Positions 50,942-59,665 of a DNA stretch of 64,000 nt are shown in pieces (position 1 is the first letter of the stretch; each line of letters opens with the position of its first letter). This stretch comes from Coprenecus sp902388455 (lineage in GTDB: Bacteria > Bacteroidota > Bacteroidia > Bacteroidales > UBA932). The notes under the pieces are model-generated. The model was not told where the DNA came from, did not search any database, and was given only the letters and a program-made list of their open reading frames with translations. The position numbers were made by a program, and so were the translations under genes. Location: positions 1,116,001 to 1,180,000 of the forward strand of contig OZ007032.1 of assembly GCA_963931615.1 (NCBI GenBank). The letters are read 5' to 3'.

Positions 50942-53695
50942 TTAAATTAATAAAATAGATTTAACTTTGTCAGGAAATAAATATCTCAACATTTGATATC
51001 CAATACCTGTTATACCTGTCATCAACCCCAAGGAAATAACACCAGTCTCATTGATTTTTAATTTATTAACTAGCAAATATTGGGTAATATAGTCATATCG
51101 TTTGACTAATTCGTCATATATGTGGTTGTCGTAGTTATATTGAAGATAATTTATTAAAAGTTCCATATTACCCAATGATCCAAAAGATAGTGTCATATTG
51201 TATTTCAGTCCATTATTTAGGACACATTTCAGCGCATTGTTTAAATCATTAATAATCATTTCAGAATTGATACCGCTTTGCAATAATTCAATTCTTGCTA
51301 AACCAATACCTCCGGCTCCATGAGACCATGCTGTAGTGTAAATATCTTCCAAACCATTGCGTCTTATAGATTTTCTAACGTCTTTCCAATTACCATTTTC
51401 AGAACTATACAATGAATTCTCGTATTTAAGAAGTTCAAATATTATTTCTATATAGTACTCATTTTTTGTTATTTTGTATAATTTACAAAATGTGACAATA
51501 AAGCCAGAAGCACCATGACCAAGCCCAGCAAGCGGTTGATCGCTAAATATTTGCCATCCAATACCTGTTTTCATTTTGACTACTTTCTTTAGTAAGGTAT
51601 CTGCTGCGTATATTGCTAATGTAAGGGCATTTTGAGATTGTGAGTACTCATAATAATTTAGACAAGCACATATGAAGCCTGCCGCCCCTTTAATCAATCC
51701 ATAATTAGTATCTTTGTCGATAAGCTCTTTAAAATTTATTTTGCAAATTAATTCTTCATTGTTTCTTAAGTACATGTCATCACTCAATATGGCATATAGT
51801 TCTGTATTTAAATATATCAGACTTCCCCATCCGGCATATAACCCCAAAGGCTTGATGCTTTGACTTGAAATTTTCACTTTCCTAATTAAGTATTCATAGG
51901 CCTTTTTAGCTATTTCAGAGGAGAACGTATCATTATAGATTTTTCCATAATATGACAAAAAAAGGATTTCTCCTGGCATTCCTGAGAATAAATCATATGA
52001 ACTTTCTACTAATTTATATTTATTTGCTTCAACATTTTGAGCTTGTACAACTAACCACAACACATCATCATTAAGAGCATGTATGTTTCTATATATGTGT
52101 TTCTTTACATTATTTATTACTTTAATAATTCTATTATTTAAAAACCGATTGTTGGGTTTGTATTTGAAACTATTTTTGTTATTTATTATTAGGGACTGTT
52201 TTAGCTTTAAAGAAGTGTTAATAATCCATATTTGATTATATAAATCATTTATAGACATTCTGTTAATTTTCGCAATAACTGTTTCAAAACCAGTTTCTTT
52301 GAAAAAATTTCGTATACAATCCGTGTCGGTATACCATAAATTTCGTGAATTTACTTTCGTTGTAAATAGGGGAATATCGCGTTTCCAGAGATCATTGATT
52401 TCATATTCTACAAATCTTTCAGCAATACTATAATCTGGAATCACTTCTTTTAATAATTGGAAATGTTCTTGAAGCTTCTTAGTACTCTTTAGAATATTAA
52501 TGTTGTTTGCCTCTGTTAGCAAATGGGTATATACGAATGTGTTACGAAACAGAACGCGTGTATTATCATTCTTAAATATAGCTATTACTTGTAAATATTT
52601 TGCTTTGTTTTTAATTATGAATGTATATGTGTTTTTAAAACCATTCACAAAATGACATAAATAATTATCTATATTTCGTTTTTGCCCATTTAAAATGGGG
52701 ATATTTTTCCCTCCGTTTAACTTTTGGGTAATTCTTTTGACAGCAAATGTCCCATCTTTATGATATTCATAAATCGATGTAGGTAATAAACTTTCTGTAT
52801 TATCCAAATTTGATAGACCTCCCATGTCTACAGTATGTATATTGTTAATTGTAACCTCATTAGGAAGTATGCCTGTCCTTAGGACAGATTGATCGATTCC
52901 TTGATTTGTTTCCATTCCGTCAATAGGCTTATATGGATGAAAAAAGGATTCAAGATCTATTAGAACAGGATAACTACCATGCGATATGATATTTTCATAA
53001 TGGAAATCTGTAGCCTCGAGAGAGTACAAGATACATAACAAACAGCCCAATCGATAGTAGAAATTAATTATGTCAGTTTGGGTAGAACAACTCTTATAAT
53101 CAATATATTCAACCCATCCGTAGGAGTCTCTCAGAATTAATTGAGGACATCTAAAATCAGTGTTAGTTTCAGTCTTAATAAATTCTAAAAGTTCTGAGAA
53201 ATGAGAGTCGATACTTAAATTTCTAGGTTTGTATAATATCTTTTCTCCAGTATTAAATTCTAACAATGCGACTGATTTTCCACCTCGATGTTTATCACCA
53301 AGATTCATTTTAACACAAAATGTAGACACATTGTCGAGACCAAGCATTTTTGATATTTCATCCTTATCTTTTTCAAATGCAGAAATAATCGCATAGTAGT
53401 TATCAATATAGTGCTCTATCTCTATATTAATCCACATATTATAGACTGGGTAATTTTGTAATACAAAATCATATGCAGAGTTAAGAGCATCTGGCATTGA
53501 AATGCATTCAACTGCATTCTGTTTTAATCCAGACCAAATTATTGGCTTAATTTTATAAAATAATTTACCGTGCAATTCTACGATATTGCTATCCAGTGTT
53601 ATTTGATAATCACAATATCTACCATTATATTTAAGTTCATAAGCTTTTATCAACCTTTTAAAAAACTTTTTGCAAAAAAAACGCTTCAATTTCAA
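50942..53695 (-). CDS. lanM: Class II lanthipeptide synthetase (LanM) with zinc-less cyclase domain
   Basis: This 917-residue bifunctional enzyme has two halves. The N-terminal dehydratase (DUF4135) has YKPRN (156-159), DFHYEN (230-235) and LIDLESFFHP (246). The C-terminal LanC-like domain has AGLGHGASGF (H727), AWSHGAGGIGLAR, LSFGSLGN and GLMTGITGIGY. In active cyclases the last-but-two motifs are AWCHG and LCHG and bind zinc. Here the ligands are Ser791, Ser837 and Phe838, so cyclisation by zinc-activated Cys is probably lost, while dehydration motifs remain. It is AT-rich, unlike the ICE backbone. Two Gly-Gly precursors lie just upstream. Confidence 0.9.
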   Translation of the reverse strand: MKLKRFFCKKFFKRLIKAYELKYNGRYCDYQITLDSNIVELHGKLFYKIKPIIWSGLKQNAVECISMPDALNSAYDFVLQNYPVYNMWINIEIEHYIDNYYAIISAFEKDKDEISKMLGLDNVSTFCVKMNLGDKHRGGKSVALLEFNTGEKILYKPRNLSIDSHFSELLEFIKTETNTDFRCPQLILRDSYGWVEYIDYKSCSTQTDIINFYYRLGCLLCILYSLEATDFHYENIISHGSYPVLIDLESFFHPYKPIDGMETNQGIDQSVLRTGILPNEVTINNIHTVDMGGLSNLDNTESLLPTSIYEYHKDGTFAVKRITQKLNGGKNIPILNGQKRNIDNYLCHFVNGFKNTYTFIIKNKAKYLQVIAIFKNDNTRVLFRNTFVYTHLLTEANNINILKSTKKLQEHFQLLKEVIPDYSIAERFVEYEINDLWKRDIPLFTTKVNSRNLWYTDTDCIRNFFKETGFETVIAKINRMSINDLYNQIWIINTSLKLKQSLIINNKNSFKYKPNNRFLNNRIIKVINNVKKHIYRNIHALNDDVLWLVVQAQNVEANKYKLVESSYDLFSGMPGEILFLSYYGKIYNDTFSSEIAKKAYEYLIRKVKISSQSIKPLGLYAGWGSLIYLNTELYAILSDDMYLRNNEELICKINFKELIDKDTNYGLIKGAAGFICACLNYYEYSQSQNALTLAIYAADTLLKKVVKMKTGIGWQIFSDQPLAGLGHGASGFIVTFCKLYKITKNEYYIEIIFELLKYENSLYSSENGNWKDVRKSIRRNGLEDIYTTAWSHGAGGIGLARIELLQSGINSEMIINDLNNALKCVLNNGLKYNMTLSFGSLGNMELLINYLQYNYDNHIYDELVKRYDYITQYLLVNKLKINETGVISLGLMTGITGIGYQMLRYLFPDKVKSILLI

Positions 53696-53783
53696 TTAAC
53701 AAAGAATCATTCATATGAGCAGTTCAATATGGGATAAAAATTTATAAACTATTTGTGGGTGTCTTTATACACCCCCAAATAGT

Positions 53784-54017
53784 TTAGTCTTTAAAAGTTT
53801 TAGAAAAACATATCAGCAATATAGAGTCCAAAATCTCTCTTATAGAACCGCCACAAGACTCTCCTGTGCTATTACATTTTCCACTCACGGAGCAAATGTA
53901 TCCGGCGGATTTTTCCCCACCATATATCTGCGTCAGAAGTTCTCTATTGACCTCAACCGAGTCTTTTTCCATTGCTAATGACTCAGCATTTTTCCAAGCA
54001 TTGTTTAATGTTCCCAT
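53784..54017 (-). CDS. Lanthipeptide precursor 1 (Gly-Gly leader, altered C terminus)
   Basis: This 77-residue precursor has a leader of about 34 residues (MGTLNNAWKNAESLAMEKDS...LLTQIYGG). The core begins EKSAGYICSVSGKCNSTGES, with three Cys and many Ser/Thr to be dehydrated. Compared with copy 2, a 2-base insertion in the last codons replaces the ending DSIADMFF with DSILLICFSKTFKD, adding a fourth Cys. It starts at 54017 with a TATATTTG box 34 bases upstream. LanM follows 88 bases downstream. Confidence 0.85.
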   Translation of the reverse strand: MGTLNNAWKNAESLAMEKDSVEVNRELLTQIYGGEKSAGYICSVSGKCNSTGESCGGSIREILDSILLICFSKTFKD

Positions 54018-54050
54018 ACTATTCGCAACATTAAGGTTAATAACTTGCCT

Positions 54051-54058
54051 CAAATATA
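54051..54058 (-). promoter_or_regulatory. Candidate -7 box of lanthipeptide precursor 1
   Basis: The minus strand reads TATATTTG (TAnnTTTG consensus). TTTG occurs about 23 bases upstream of it, close to the expected -33 element. The same arrangement precedes copy 2, so the promoter was duplicated with the gene. Confidence 0.6.
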
Positions 54059-54097
54059 GCAAACATATACGAGCTACGCAACAAATTAAGTGAACTC

Positions 54098-54766
54098 TCA
54101 CACAAGGTGTCTTAAAATAACAGTTGGTGCGTTGTGTAAAATATGCGAGCAAACGACCGGTACAAATCCATTACTAAGCCTGATATATCCCAGTATAATA
54201 CTGGAGGGAATTTTAATCAACCCATATGATAATATGTATATATATTCCCCCAAAGAACTTACATCCGATAATTTATAATTGAAACAATGTAACAAAGAAA
54301 ATAGTAATACCAAAGTGTAAAAATAAGTAGGGAACTTTATCGTTGATAACGTTCTCTTTGTCATAAAAAATAAAAGTGTTCCTAATGTCAGTGCTATAGC
54401 TATTCTTGCTATCAACGATTCCAAAGAATACACAACTCCGAATACAAATTTTGATAGCAATAAAAACATTATAACACATAATGATATGAAAATATATGGT
54501 CTATGGCGAATTAAACATAGTCTAAACCCTGCTTCTTCCAAAATAGGTGGTAGCAACAACAGAATGCTGATATGGATATCGTCTATTTCACCTGTTTTTA
54601 ATGGAACATTGGAATTGAATTCTGAAAATAAATAATAGATAATAATATTAGAGCATACTGAATAAAGAATATATACAAAAGTGAAAATAGCCCAAACGCT
54701 CCAACCTCTATTTTGCAGGTTCTCTGTCGGATGTAAAACGAATTTAAAAAATTTTTTCATTGCCAT
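54098..54766 (-). CDS. CPBP family intramembrane metalloprotease
   Basis: This protein of about 222 residues has six or so hydrophobic helices and the CPBP motifs: EEAGFRL (EExxxR), SLLHCFNY (HxxxN-like) and CSHILHNA (HxxxN). In other bacteria such proteases serve in bacteriocin immunity, leader removal or signalling. Here it lies between two duplicate lanthipeptide precursors, in the same direction, so immunity or leader trimming is plausible but inferred. The start could also be 54760. Confidence 0.85.
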   Translation of the reverse strand: MAMKKFFKFVLHPTENLQNRGWSVWAIFTFVYILYSVCSNIIIYYLFSEFNSNVPLKTGEIDDIHISILLLLPPILEEAGFRLCLIRHRPYIFISLCVIMFLLLSKFVFGVVYSLESLIARIAIALTLGTLLFFMTKRTLSTIKFPTYFYTLVLLFSLLHCFNYKLSDVSSLGEYIYILSYGLIKIPSSIILGYIRLSNGFVPVVCSHILHNAPTVILRHLV

Positions 54767-54835
54767 AAATATCTGAAGAGGGCACACCCTTATCCGGAAG
54801 CACCCTCTTAAAAATGTTCTTTTGTTTAGAAGACT

Positions 54836-55051
54836 TTAAAAGAACATATCAGCAATAGAGTCCAAAATCTCTCTTATAGAACCGCCACAAGACTCTCCTG
54901 TGCTATTACATTCTCCACTTACGGAGCAAATGTATCCGGCGGATTTTTCCCCGCCATAGATCTGCGTCAGAAGTTCTCTACTGACCTCAACCGAGTCTTT
55001 TTCCATTGCTAATGACTCAGCATTTTTCCAAGCATTGTTTAATGTTCCCAT
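54836..55051 (-). CDS. Lanthipeptide precursor 2 (Gly-Gly leader)
   Basis: This 71-residue precursor has a leader and core nearly identical to copy 1; changes include Asn24 to Ser and Lys47 to Glu. The core reads EKSAGYICSVSGECNSTGES and CGG, ending IREILDSIADMFF. Three Cys (42, 48, 55) and several Ser/Thr allow up to three rings. Cleavage should occur after IYGG by the C39 peptidase. Its promoter box is at 55084. It is first in the lanthipeptide locus. Confidence 0.87.
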   Translation of the reverse strand: MGTLNNAWKNAESLAMEKDSVEVSRELLTQIYGGEKSAGYICSVSGECNSTGESCGGSIREILDSIADMFF

Positions 55052-55083
55052 ACTATTTGTAATTTTAAGGTTAATAACTTGCC

Positions 55084-55091
55084 CAAATATA
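55084..55091 (-). promoter_or_regulatory. Candidate -7 box of lanthipeptide precursor 2
   Basis: The minus strand reads TATATTTG, 33 bases before the precursor ATG, duplicating the arrangement of copy 1. Confidence 0.6.
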
Positions 55092-55114
55092 GTAAATATA
55101 TATGAAATACACAA

Positions 55115-55602
55115 AAAATTAATCTGTATTGATAGGGCAAACGCATCTAAATTTTGCGTCCACGCCTAAATTCTCGATTTTTGAATGAAAAAACGATGAC
55201 TAGCCAATTCCCTTTCTTTTCTGAATTAACTGTATATCAAAATTAGGGTCGCAAAATAAATCGTCAAAACAGAAGGATGAACAGATGTTGGAAATAATAT
55301 GTAAGTATCCTGTCATTCAGACTGTATCCGGCGACAATCTCATGGAATCTTTCCATCGGGGTGAAGTTGCGTCTGCTCATAACATTCATTTTTTGAATTA
55401 GACATCTGCGGCTTGCCGAGCCGCTTTTTTATTTCCTGCCTGCCATACCGTCCCGTGCCGGATTGTGCAGGGCTTTCCGGAAAAATACCGCAAGCGGAGC
55501 GCGGAAGATTTTTGCGGAAACCCGTAAGGGCCCGGCCTTGCTCAATCCAGCAGGCACGGGCCGACCTTTGCAGGCGGAAATAAAAAAGCGGTCTGTCGGA
55601 TA
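55115..55602. other. Intergenic region between lanthipeptide locus and mobC
   Basis: The left half is AT-rich flank of the cargo. It contains the pair ATTTTGCGTCC and GGGTCGCAAAAT, which could be the end of an inserted segment. A short minus-strand frame (55380 leftwards, 38 codons) is unrecognised. The right half holds palindrome C, immediately after the mobC stop. Confidence 0.5.
55421..55591. repeat. Palindrome C: 171-bp imperfect inverted repeat after mobC
   Basis: Arms are CCGCTTTTTTATTTCCTGCC (from 55421) and GGCGGAAATAAAAAAGCGG (to 55591). Nested arms are CCCGTGCC/GGCACGGG and CGGAAAAAT/ATTTTTGCGG. The core shares GGAAAAATACCG and CCGGCCTTGC with palindrome A. Confidence 0.75.
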
Positions 55603-57624
55603 TTATTCCTTATTCCCTTCTTCCTTTGGAATCAGGTGCTTCAAGTCCGGATCGTTGGCTATGCGCTCCATCTCGTCCTCGATTATCTGCAGCACGTCGG
55701 CCTTTATCTGCGAATAGTTGCGGTCTATCTGCTGCTGCATGATGTCGTTTCCGTCCGCGTCCCTGAATTCGTTGATGACAGGTATTTTCTTATAGGCTTT
55801 CATCTCCTCCGACACTTTCGCGCTGTCCACGATGATGCGGGCATGGAAAATCTTCTGTTCTATCTCCTCCCCGAAGTTGTCGGCCACGCTGCCCACGAAA
55901 GTACCCTGCGAGAGGTTGGCGATCTTGGAGGCGGGTATGAGGGAGTCCATCTGCGTGTTGATGGATGTGGAGGTGTCCTGCCGGTTGATGGAGAGGGACT
56001 GCCGCTGCTGGAGTATCTTGCCGAACCGCTCCGACAGGCTCTTTGCCGTTTCTCCGACCACCTGCCCGCTGAAGATGTTACCCACCGTGTTCTGGATGAC
56101 TTTCGCCTCCTTGTCACCGTAATCGCGGGCAAGCTGCGAGAAGTCCTGGAAGCCGAGACAGACGGCCACCTTGTTGCTTCGGGCGGTCGCAATCAGGTTG
56201 TCGATACCACGGAAATAGATGGTCGGCAGCTCGTCGATGATGATGGAAGACTTCAGTTGTCCTTTCTTGTTCACCAATTTGACGATGCGCGAATTATACA
56301 GGCCGAGAGCCGCCGAATAGATATTCTGTCTGTCAGGATTATTACCCACGCAGAGGATTTTGGGATGTTCGGGATTGTTCAGGTCAAGGGTGAAATCGTC
56401 TCCCGTCATCACCCAGTAAAGCTGTGGCGAGATCATTCGCGAAAGCGGAATTTTTGCACTTGCTATCTGGCCTTGGAGCTGGTCTTGAGCTCCGCCTTGC
56501 CAGGCGTCCATAAAGGGGGAAAGATAGTTTTCGAGGGACGGATAAGAGGTAAGAATCGTGAAGATATCGGCATACGGCTTGTTAAGAAATTCGATTGCAT
56601 GAGGGAACGTGCAATACTTGCCGTCCTTGTAAATCCGCAAATACCAGATGATTGCGGCAAGCAGGATAATCGGTGACTCCACGAAAAAATCACCCTGTTT
56701 CTGTATCCAGGTTTTGTTCAAATTGAGCATTATGGTATAGGCACTTTCGTAGGCATCGCTGATGTCTGCCATGAATCTCGGATTGATGGGATTGCAGCGG
56801 TGGCTGCGTCTGGGGTCATCGAAATTGATGACATAGAATTCCGGCTTGACTTTGTAATGTTGTCTGTGCTTGAGCAGATGGTTGTAGGCTATCTCCGAAA
56901 GGTCCGGAAACTTGTAGTCATAGATATACATGGCAAAGGATTTCTCAATCTGCTGTTTGATGTAGTTGTTCACCACGGCATAGCTCTTTCCGGAGCCGGG
57001 TGTTCCCAGTACGATAGAGGCTCTGAACGGGTTCACGATGTTGATCCAGCCGTCCCATTCCTTGCCCTGATAGACAAATTTCGTGGGCAGGTTGACGGAA
57101 TACTCGTTTTCCATAAGCCTTGTTTCCTGCATGAAACTTTCGTTGGCGGTGTTGAATACGTCTTCCATGAGGTTGTGCTTCAGCATACGGCTGATCCATA
57201 TTCCCGACATAAGCAGGAGAATGTAGCCCGTGGTAAGCGTCAGCGTATATACGGTAGCATTCAATGTCGTACTGAACGGCAGGTCAAGCATCCACCAGTT
57301 CATGAAGAACAGGACGATGCCGCCGAGGAAGGCGGCGTATATTTTCCGCCACGTCATCTTCTGGTTCTTGACACCTTTCGTACCCAGACACGAAAGTCCC
57401 AGGAATATGAAGGCGAACACTTTCGTCACGAGCAGGTTGCTGAACAGTCCTGCCGTCCTCTGGAAGTTCAGCAGAATCCTGTCCACGACTCCGATGTTGA
57501 TGCCCATATCCACGAATGCGCTGTAGCAGAACCAGTAGACATGGATCACAATAAACACGATGGAAATGGCACGCATGAACTCCATGACCTTGGCCAGTCC
57601 TCTTAAATCATCTTCTTGTTGCAT
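55603..57624 (-). CDS. mobC: Type IV coupling protein MobC (VirD4/TraG-like)
   Basis: This coupling protein of about 673 residues has several N-terminal transmembrane helices (residues about 20-150) followed by the ATPase. Walker A is VLGTPGSGKSYAVVNN and Walker B is SSIIIDELPTIYFRG, with the TraM-recognition part later (GFQDFSQLARDYG). It delivers the relaxase-DNA complex to the mating pore. I chose the ATG at 57624; the open frame to 57933 overlaps mobB antisense-like sequence and is not coding. It is 34 bases after mobB. Confidence 0.92.
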   Translation of the reverse strand: MQQEDDLRGLAKVMEFMRAISIVFIVIHVYWFCYSAFVDMGINIGVVDRILLNFQRTAGLFSNLLVTKVFAFIFLGLSCLGTKGVKNQKMTWRKIYAAFLGGIVLFFMNWWMLDLPFSTTLNATVYTLTLTTGYILLLMSGIWISRMLKHNLMEDVFNTANESFMQETRLMENEYSVNLPTKFVYQGKEWDGWINIVNPFRASIVLGTPGSGKSYAVVNNYIKQQIEKSFAMYIYDYKFPDLSEIAYNHLLKHRQHYKVKPEFYVINFDDPRRSHRCNPINPRFMADISDAYESAYTIMLNLNKTWIQKQGDFFVESPIILLAAIIWYLRIYKDGKYCTFPHAIEFLNKPYADIFTILTSYPSLENYLSPFMDAWQGGAQDQLQGQIASAKIPLSRMISPQLYWVMTGDDFTLDLNNPEHPKILCVGNNPDRQNIYSAALGLYNSRIVKLVNKKGQLKSSIIIDELPTIYFRGIDNLIATARSNKVAVCLGFQDFSQLARDYGDKEAKVIQNTVGNIFSGQVVGETAKSLSERFGKILQQRQSLSINRQDTSTSINTQMDSLIPASKIANLSQGTFVGSVADNFGEEIEQKIFHARIIVDSAKVSEEMKAYKKIPVINEFRDADGNDIMQQQIDRNYSQIKADVLQIIEDEMERIANDPDLKHLIPKEEGNKE

Positions 57625-57658
57625 AACTGTAAAAATTTTGATGGTTGGTAATTGACAA

Positions 57659-58912
57659 TCAGGATATGCCGCGTGAACGGCGTTTCTTCTTTTTCTTGCG
57701 TTGCAGTCTGCGGGCGAGTGCCTCCTCCTGCGGGTCCGGTCCGTTGATGTCGGGACTGAATATTCCGAAAGCCTGCTCGATGGTACTTTCCATGCTGTCG
57801 GAAAGGCTCTCCCGTGTGGAGGCATATTGTCCGGTGGATTCCGGCTCCGGAAATTCCTGCGGCCTGTTAAAAAGCTGTTCGAAGGCGTTGGCGGAAAACT
57901 CCTTGCCCAGACGGGAACCGTTATATACCTCACAGTTTCTGTGGTCGATGAAGGTTACACCGTAGATACGGCCTTCCTCGTTTTCCCTGAACACCACGTC
58001 AATGCCCTTTTCCCCGAGCAGCCGGATGAAATCTTCCCGGTTTCCTCGGCAGCCGTGCATGGCCAGCGTGACGGCATCATGGATTTTCGGCTGCCACTTC
58101 CGGTTTCTGAAATCTCGGACATTGACGGCAATCCTTTTTTCTATCCCTTCGTAGCCGAAGCGCTTGCCGATGAGCGAAGACTTGATGGGCGTGCATACCG
58201 GCCTGCCCGCATCGTCCGTCAGGGTATATACGATACCGTTGTAGGGTGAGCCTTCAAATTCTCCCCGAACCTGTCTGGCCTCGATGTTGAAGCATGAGAG
58301 CATGGCACTGAACTCCCCGAATGTCTGGAAGCGGTAGGCGGTGAACACACTTTTGAGGATATTGCCGACTTGACGTTTCACGTCCCCGTCCCGGTAGTCC
58401 GCCTTCTTGAGATACGGTTCCAGCAGTTCGTTCCGCTTGTCTGCCACAGGTTTGAGCCCGAATTTGTTTTCCAGTTCCCGGCAGGCTTTCATCGAGCGGT
58501 TCCATTCGTATGCGTCACTGATTTTCTCGCCGTTCTCCTTCACGCAGGTGGAGACGATATGGACATGCCTGCGGTCAATGTCTTCGTGCAGATAGACGAT
58601 GTAGGGCTGGTCGCCGTAGCCCATCTTCTGCATGTACTCGCGTGCCAGTTCCGCGAACTGCCCGTCCGTGAGGCGGTCGTCCACCGAGGGATTCAGGGAG
58701 ATGTGCAGTACCGGCTTCTCCGTGTTTCTGTTGGCGGCGAGGTAGCTCTCGAAAGCCCACAGGGTCTGCTGCATGACATTGTAGGGATTTCCGCTGAGGT
58801 CGGTAATCATGCGGTTGCCCGCGATGATACGGGCGGTTGCCTCATCCACTTTACGCTGGTTGTAGATGACCGCCCCGTAGAGCGATACACCCCTGTTGAT
58901 CTTAGCCACCAT
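57659..58912 (-). CDS. mobB: Relaxase/mobilization nuclease MobB
   Basis: This 417-residue relaxase nicks oriT and remains bound to the transferred strand. The N terminus starts MVAKINRGVSLYGAVIYNQ. The metal-binding triad is HEDIDRRHVH (HxDxxxxHxH), preceded by VLHISLNPS and FAELAREYMQKMGYG. The C terminus is charged (RRLQRKKKKKRRSRG). The start overlaps the mobA end by 11 bases. By CTnDOT naming this is the MobB position. Confidence 0.9.
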   Translation of the reverse strand: MVAKINRGVSLYGAVIYNQRKVDEATARIIAGNRMITDLSGNPYNVMQQTLWAFESYLAANRNTEKPVLHISLNPSVDDRLTDGQFAELAREYMQKMGYGDQPYIVYLHEDIDRRHVHIVSTCVKENGEKISDAYEWNRSMKACRELENKFGLKPVADKRNELLEPYLKKADYRDGDVKRQVGNILKSVFTAYRFQTFGEFSAMLSCFNIEARQVRGEFEGSPYNGIVYTLTDDAGRPVCTPIKSSLIGKRFGYEGIEKRIAVNVRDFRNRKWQPKIHDAVTLAMHGCRGNREDFIRLLGEKGIDVVFRENEEGRIYGVTFIDHRNCEVYNGSRLGKEFSANAFEQLFNRPQEFPEPESTGQYASTRESLSDSMESTIEQAFGIFSPDINGPDPQEEALARRLQRKKKKKRRSRGIS

Positions 58913-59402
58913 TCTGCTGTTCCTCCTTCTTTCTTTTTATAAGGTATTCCTCCTCGAACTCCCGGGTAAGCATGATGATCCGCTTGCTCAGCACCACCAG
59001 GTCGATGGTGGCCTTTTCCAGATTGCGGAGCAGGGCGAACGCCCGTTTCTCGCCGAAATTGGACTTGACTGCCTTCACAGTCTGGTTGTAGTTGTTGCCG
59101 ATGGCCTGGAACTGGTGATAGAAATTTGTAAGTCTGATGTAGTAGTCCGTCGCAGCCTTGTCGATTCTGACGACCTTCATTTCGCGTCCGAAAATCATCG
59201 CCTTGATGAATCTTGCCCGTTGTTTCATCCCGGATTTTTCAAACAGCAGCTCGAATTTTCCGTTCTCTTCCGAGGTCAGTTTGATACCGTAGCGGAATAC
59301 TGCCGGGTCGGTCTTCGGTTTTCTGCCCGTGCTTCTTCTTGTTCTTCTTTTACTGTTTTCTTCCATGCGCATTGAGTTTTTCTGTTTCTGATTTTCCGTC
59401 AT
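58902..59402 (-). CDS. mobA: Mobilization accessory protein MobA
   Basis: This relaxosome protein of up to 166 residues has a basic N terminus (RRTRRSTGRKPK), a ribbon-helix-helix-like part (VFRYGIKLTSEENGKFELLF, then MKQRARFIKAMIFG) and a helical tail (FYHQFQAIGNNYNQTVKAV). It would bind oriT and position MobB. The start may be an internal Met at 59372 instead. The presumed oriT lies directly upstream. Confidence 0.85.
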   Translation of the reverse strand: MTENQKQKNSMRMEENSKRRTRRSTGRKPKTDPAVFRYGIKLTSEENGKFELLFEKSGMKQRARFIKAMIFGREMKVVRIDKAATDYYIRLTNFYHQFQAIGNNYNQTVKAVKSNFGEKRAFALLRNLEKATIDLVVLSKRIIMLTREFEEEYLIKRKKEEQQNGG

Positions 59403-59449
59403 GGATTTCCGACTTTGGAGGAAATCCCTCCCGAGCCTTCAGGCGAGTG

Positions 59450-59504
59450 GCAAGTTTGTTTTGGGATGCCCGAATCATTTCGGGCTGCCCAAAACACAAC
59501 TTGC
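59450..59504. repeat. 55-bp inverted repeat, candidate oriT core
   Basis: Arms GCAAGTTTGTTTTGGG and CCCAAAACACAACTTGC enclose inner arms GCCCGAAT/CATTTCGGGC. It sits about 50 bases upstream of mobA, where CTnDOT-type elements keep oriT. A nick site cannot be identified by eye. Confidence 0.6.
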
Positions 59505-59665
59505 TATGTTCGCTTGAACATGAATTTGCTTTCGTCAAATTGTGTTTTGACCCTTGGCCTCATTCTTCGGCTTCGGGATTGCCCCGCAGTGGTATCCATT
59601 TCCGTTTCCGGCGCAAAGTTATGGCGGTTTATCTTGCTGTAAAATAGCGTGTTATATGTAACATG

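Noticed and set aside
55264..55380. 38-codon minus-strand frame starting MSRRNFTPMERFHE
   Set aside because: It might be a transposase or mobilisation remnant, but nothing supports a specific call.
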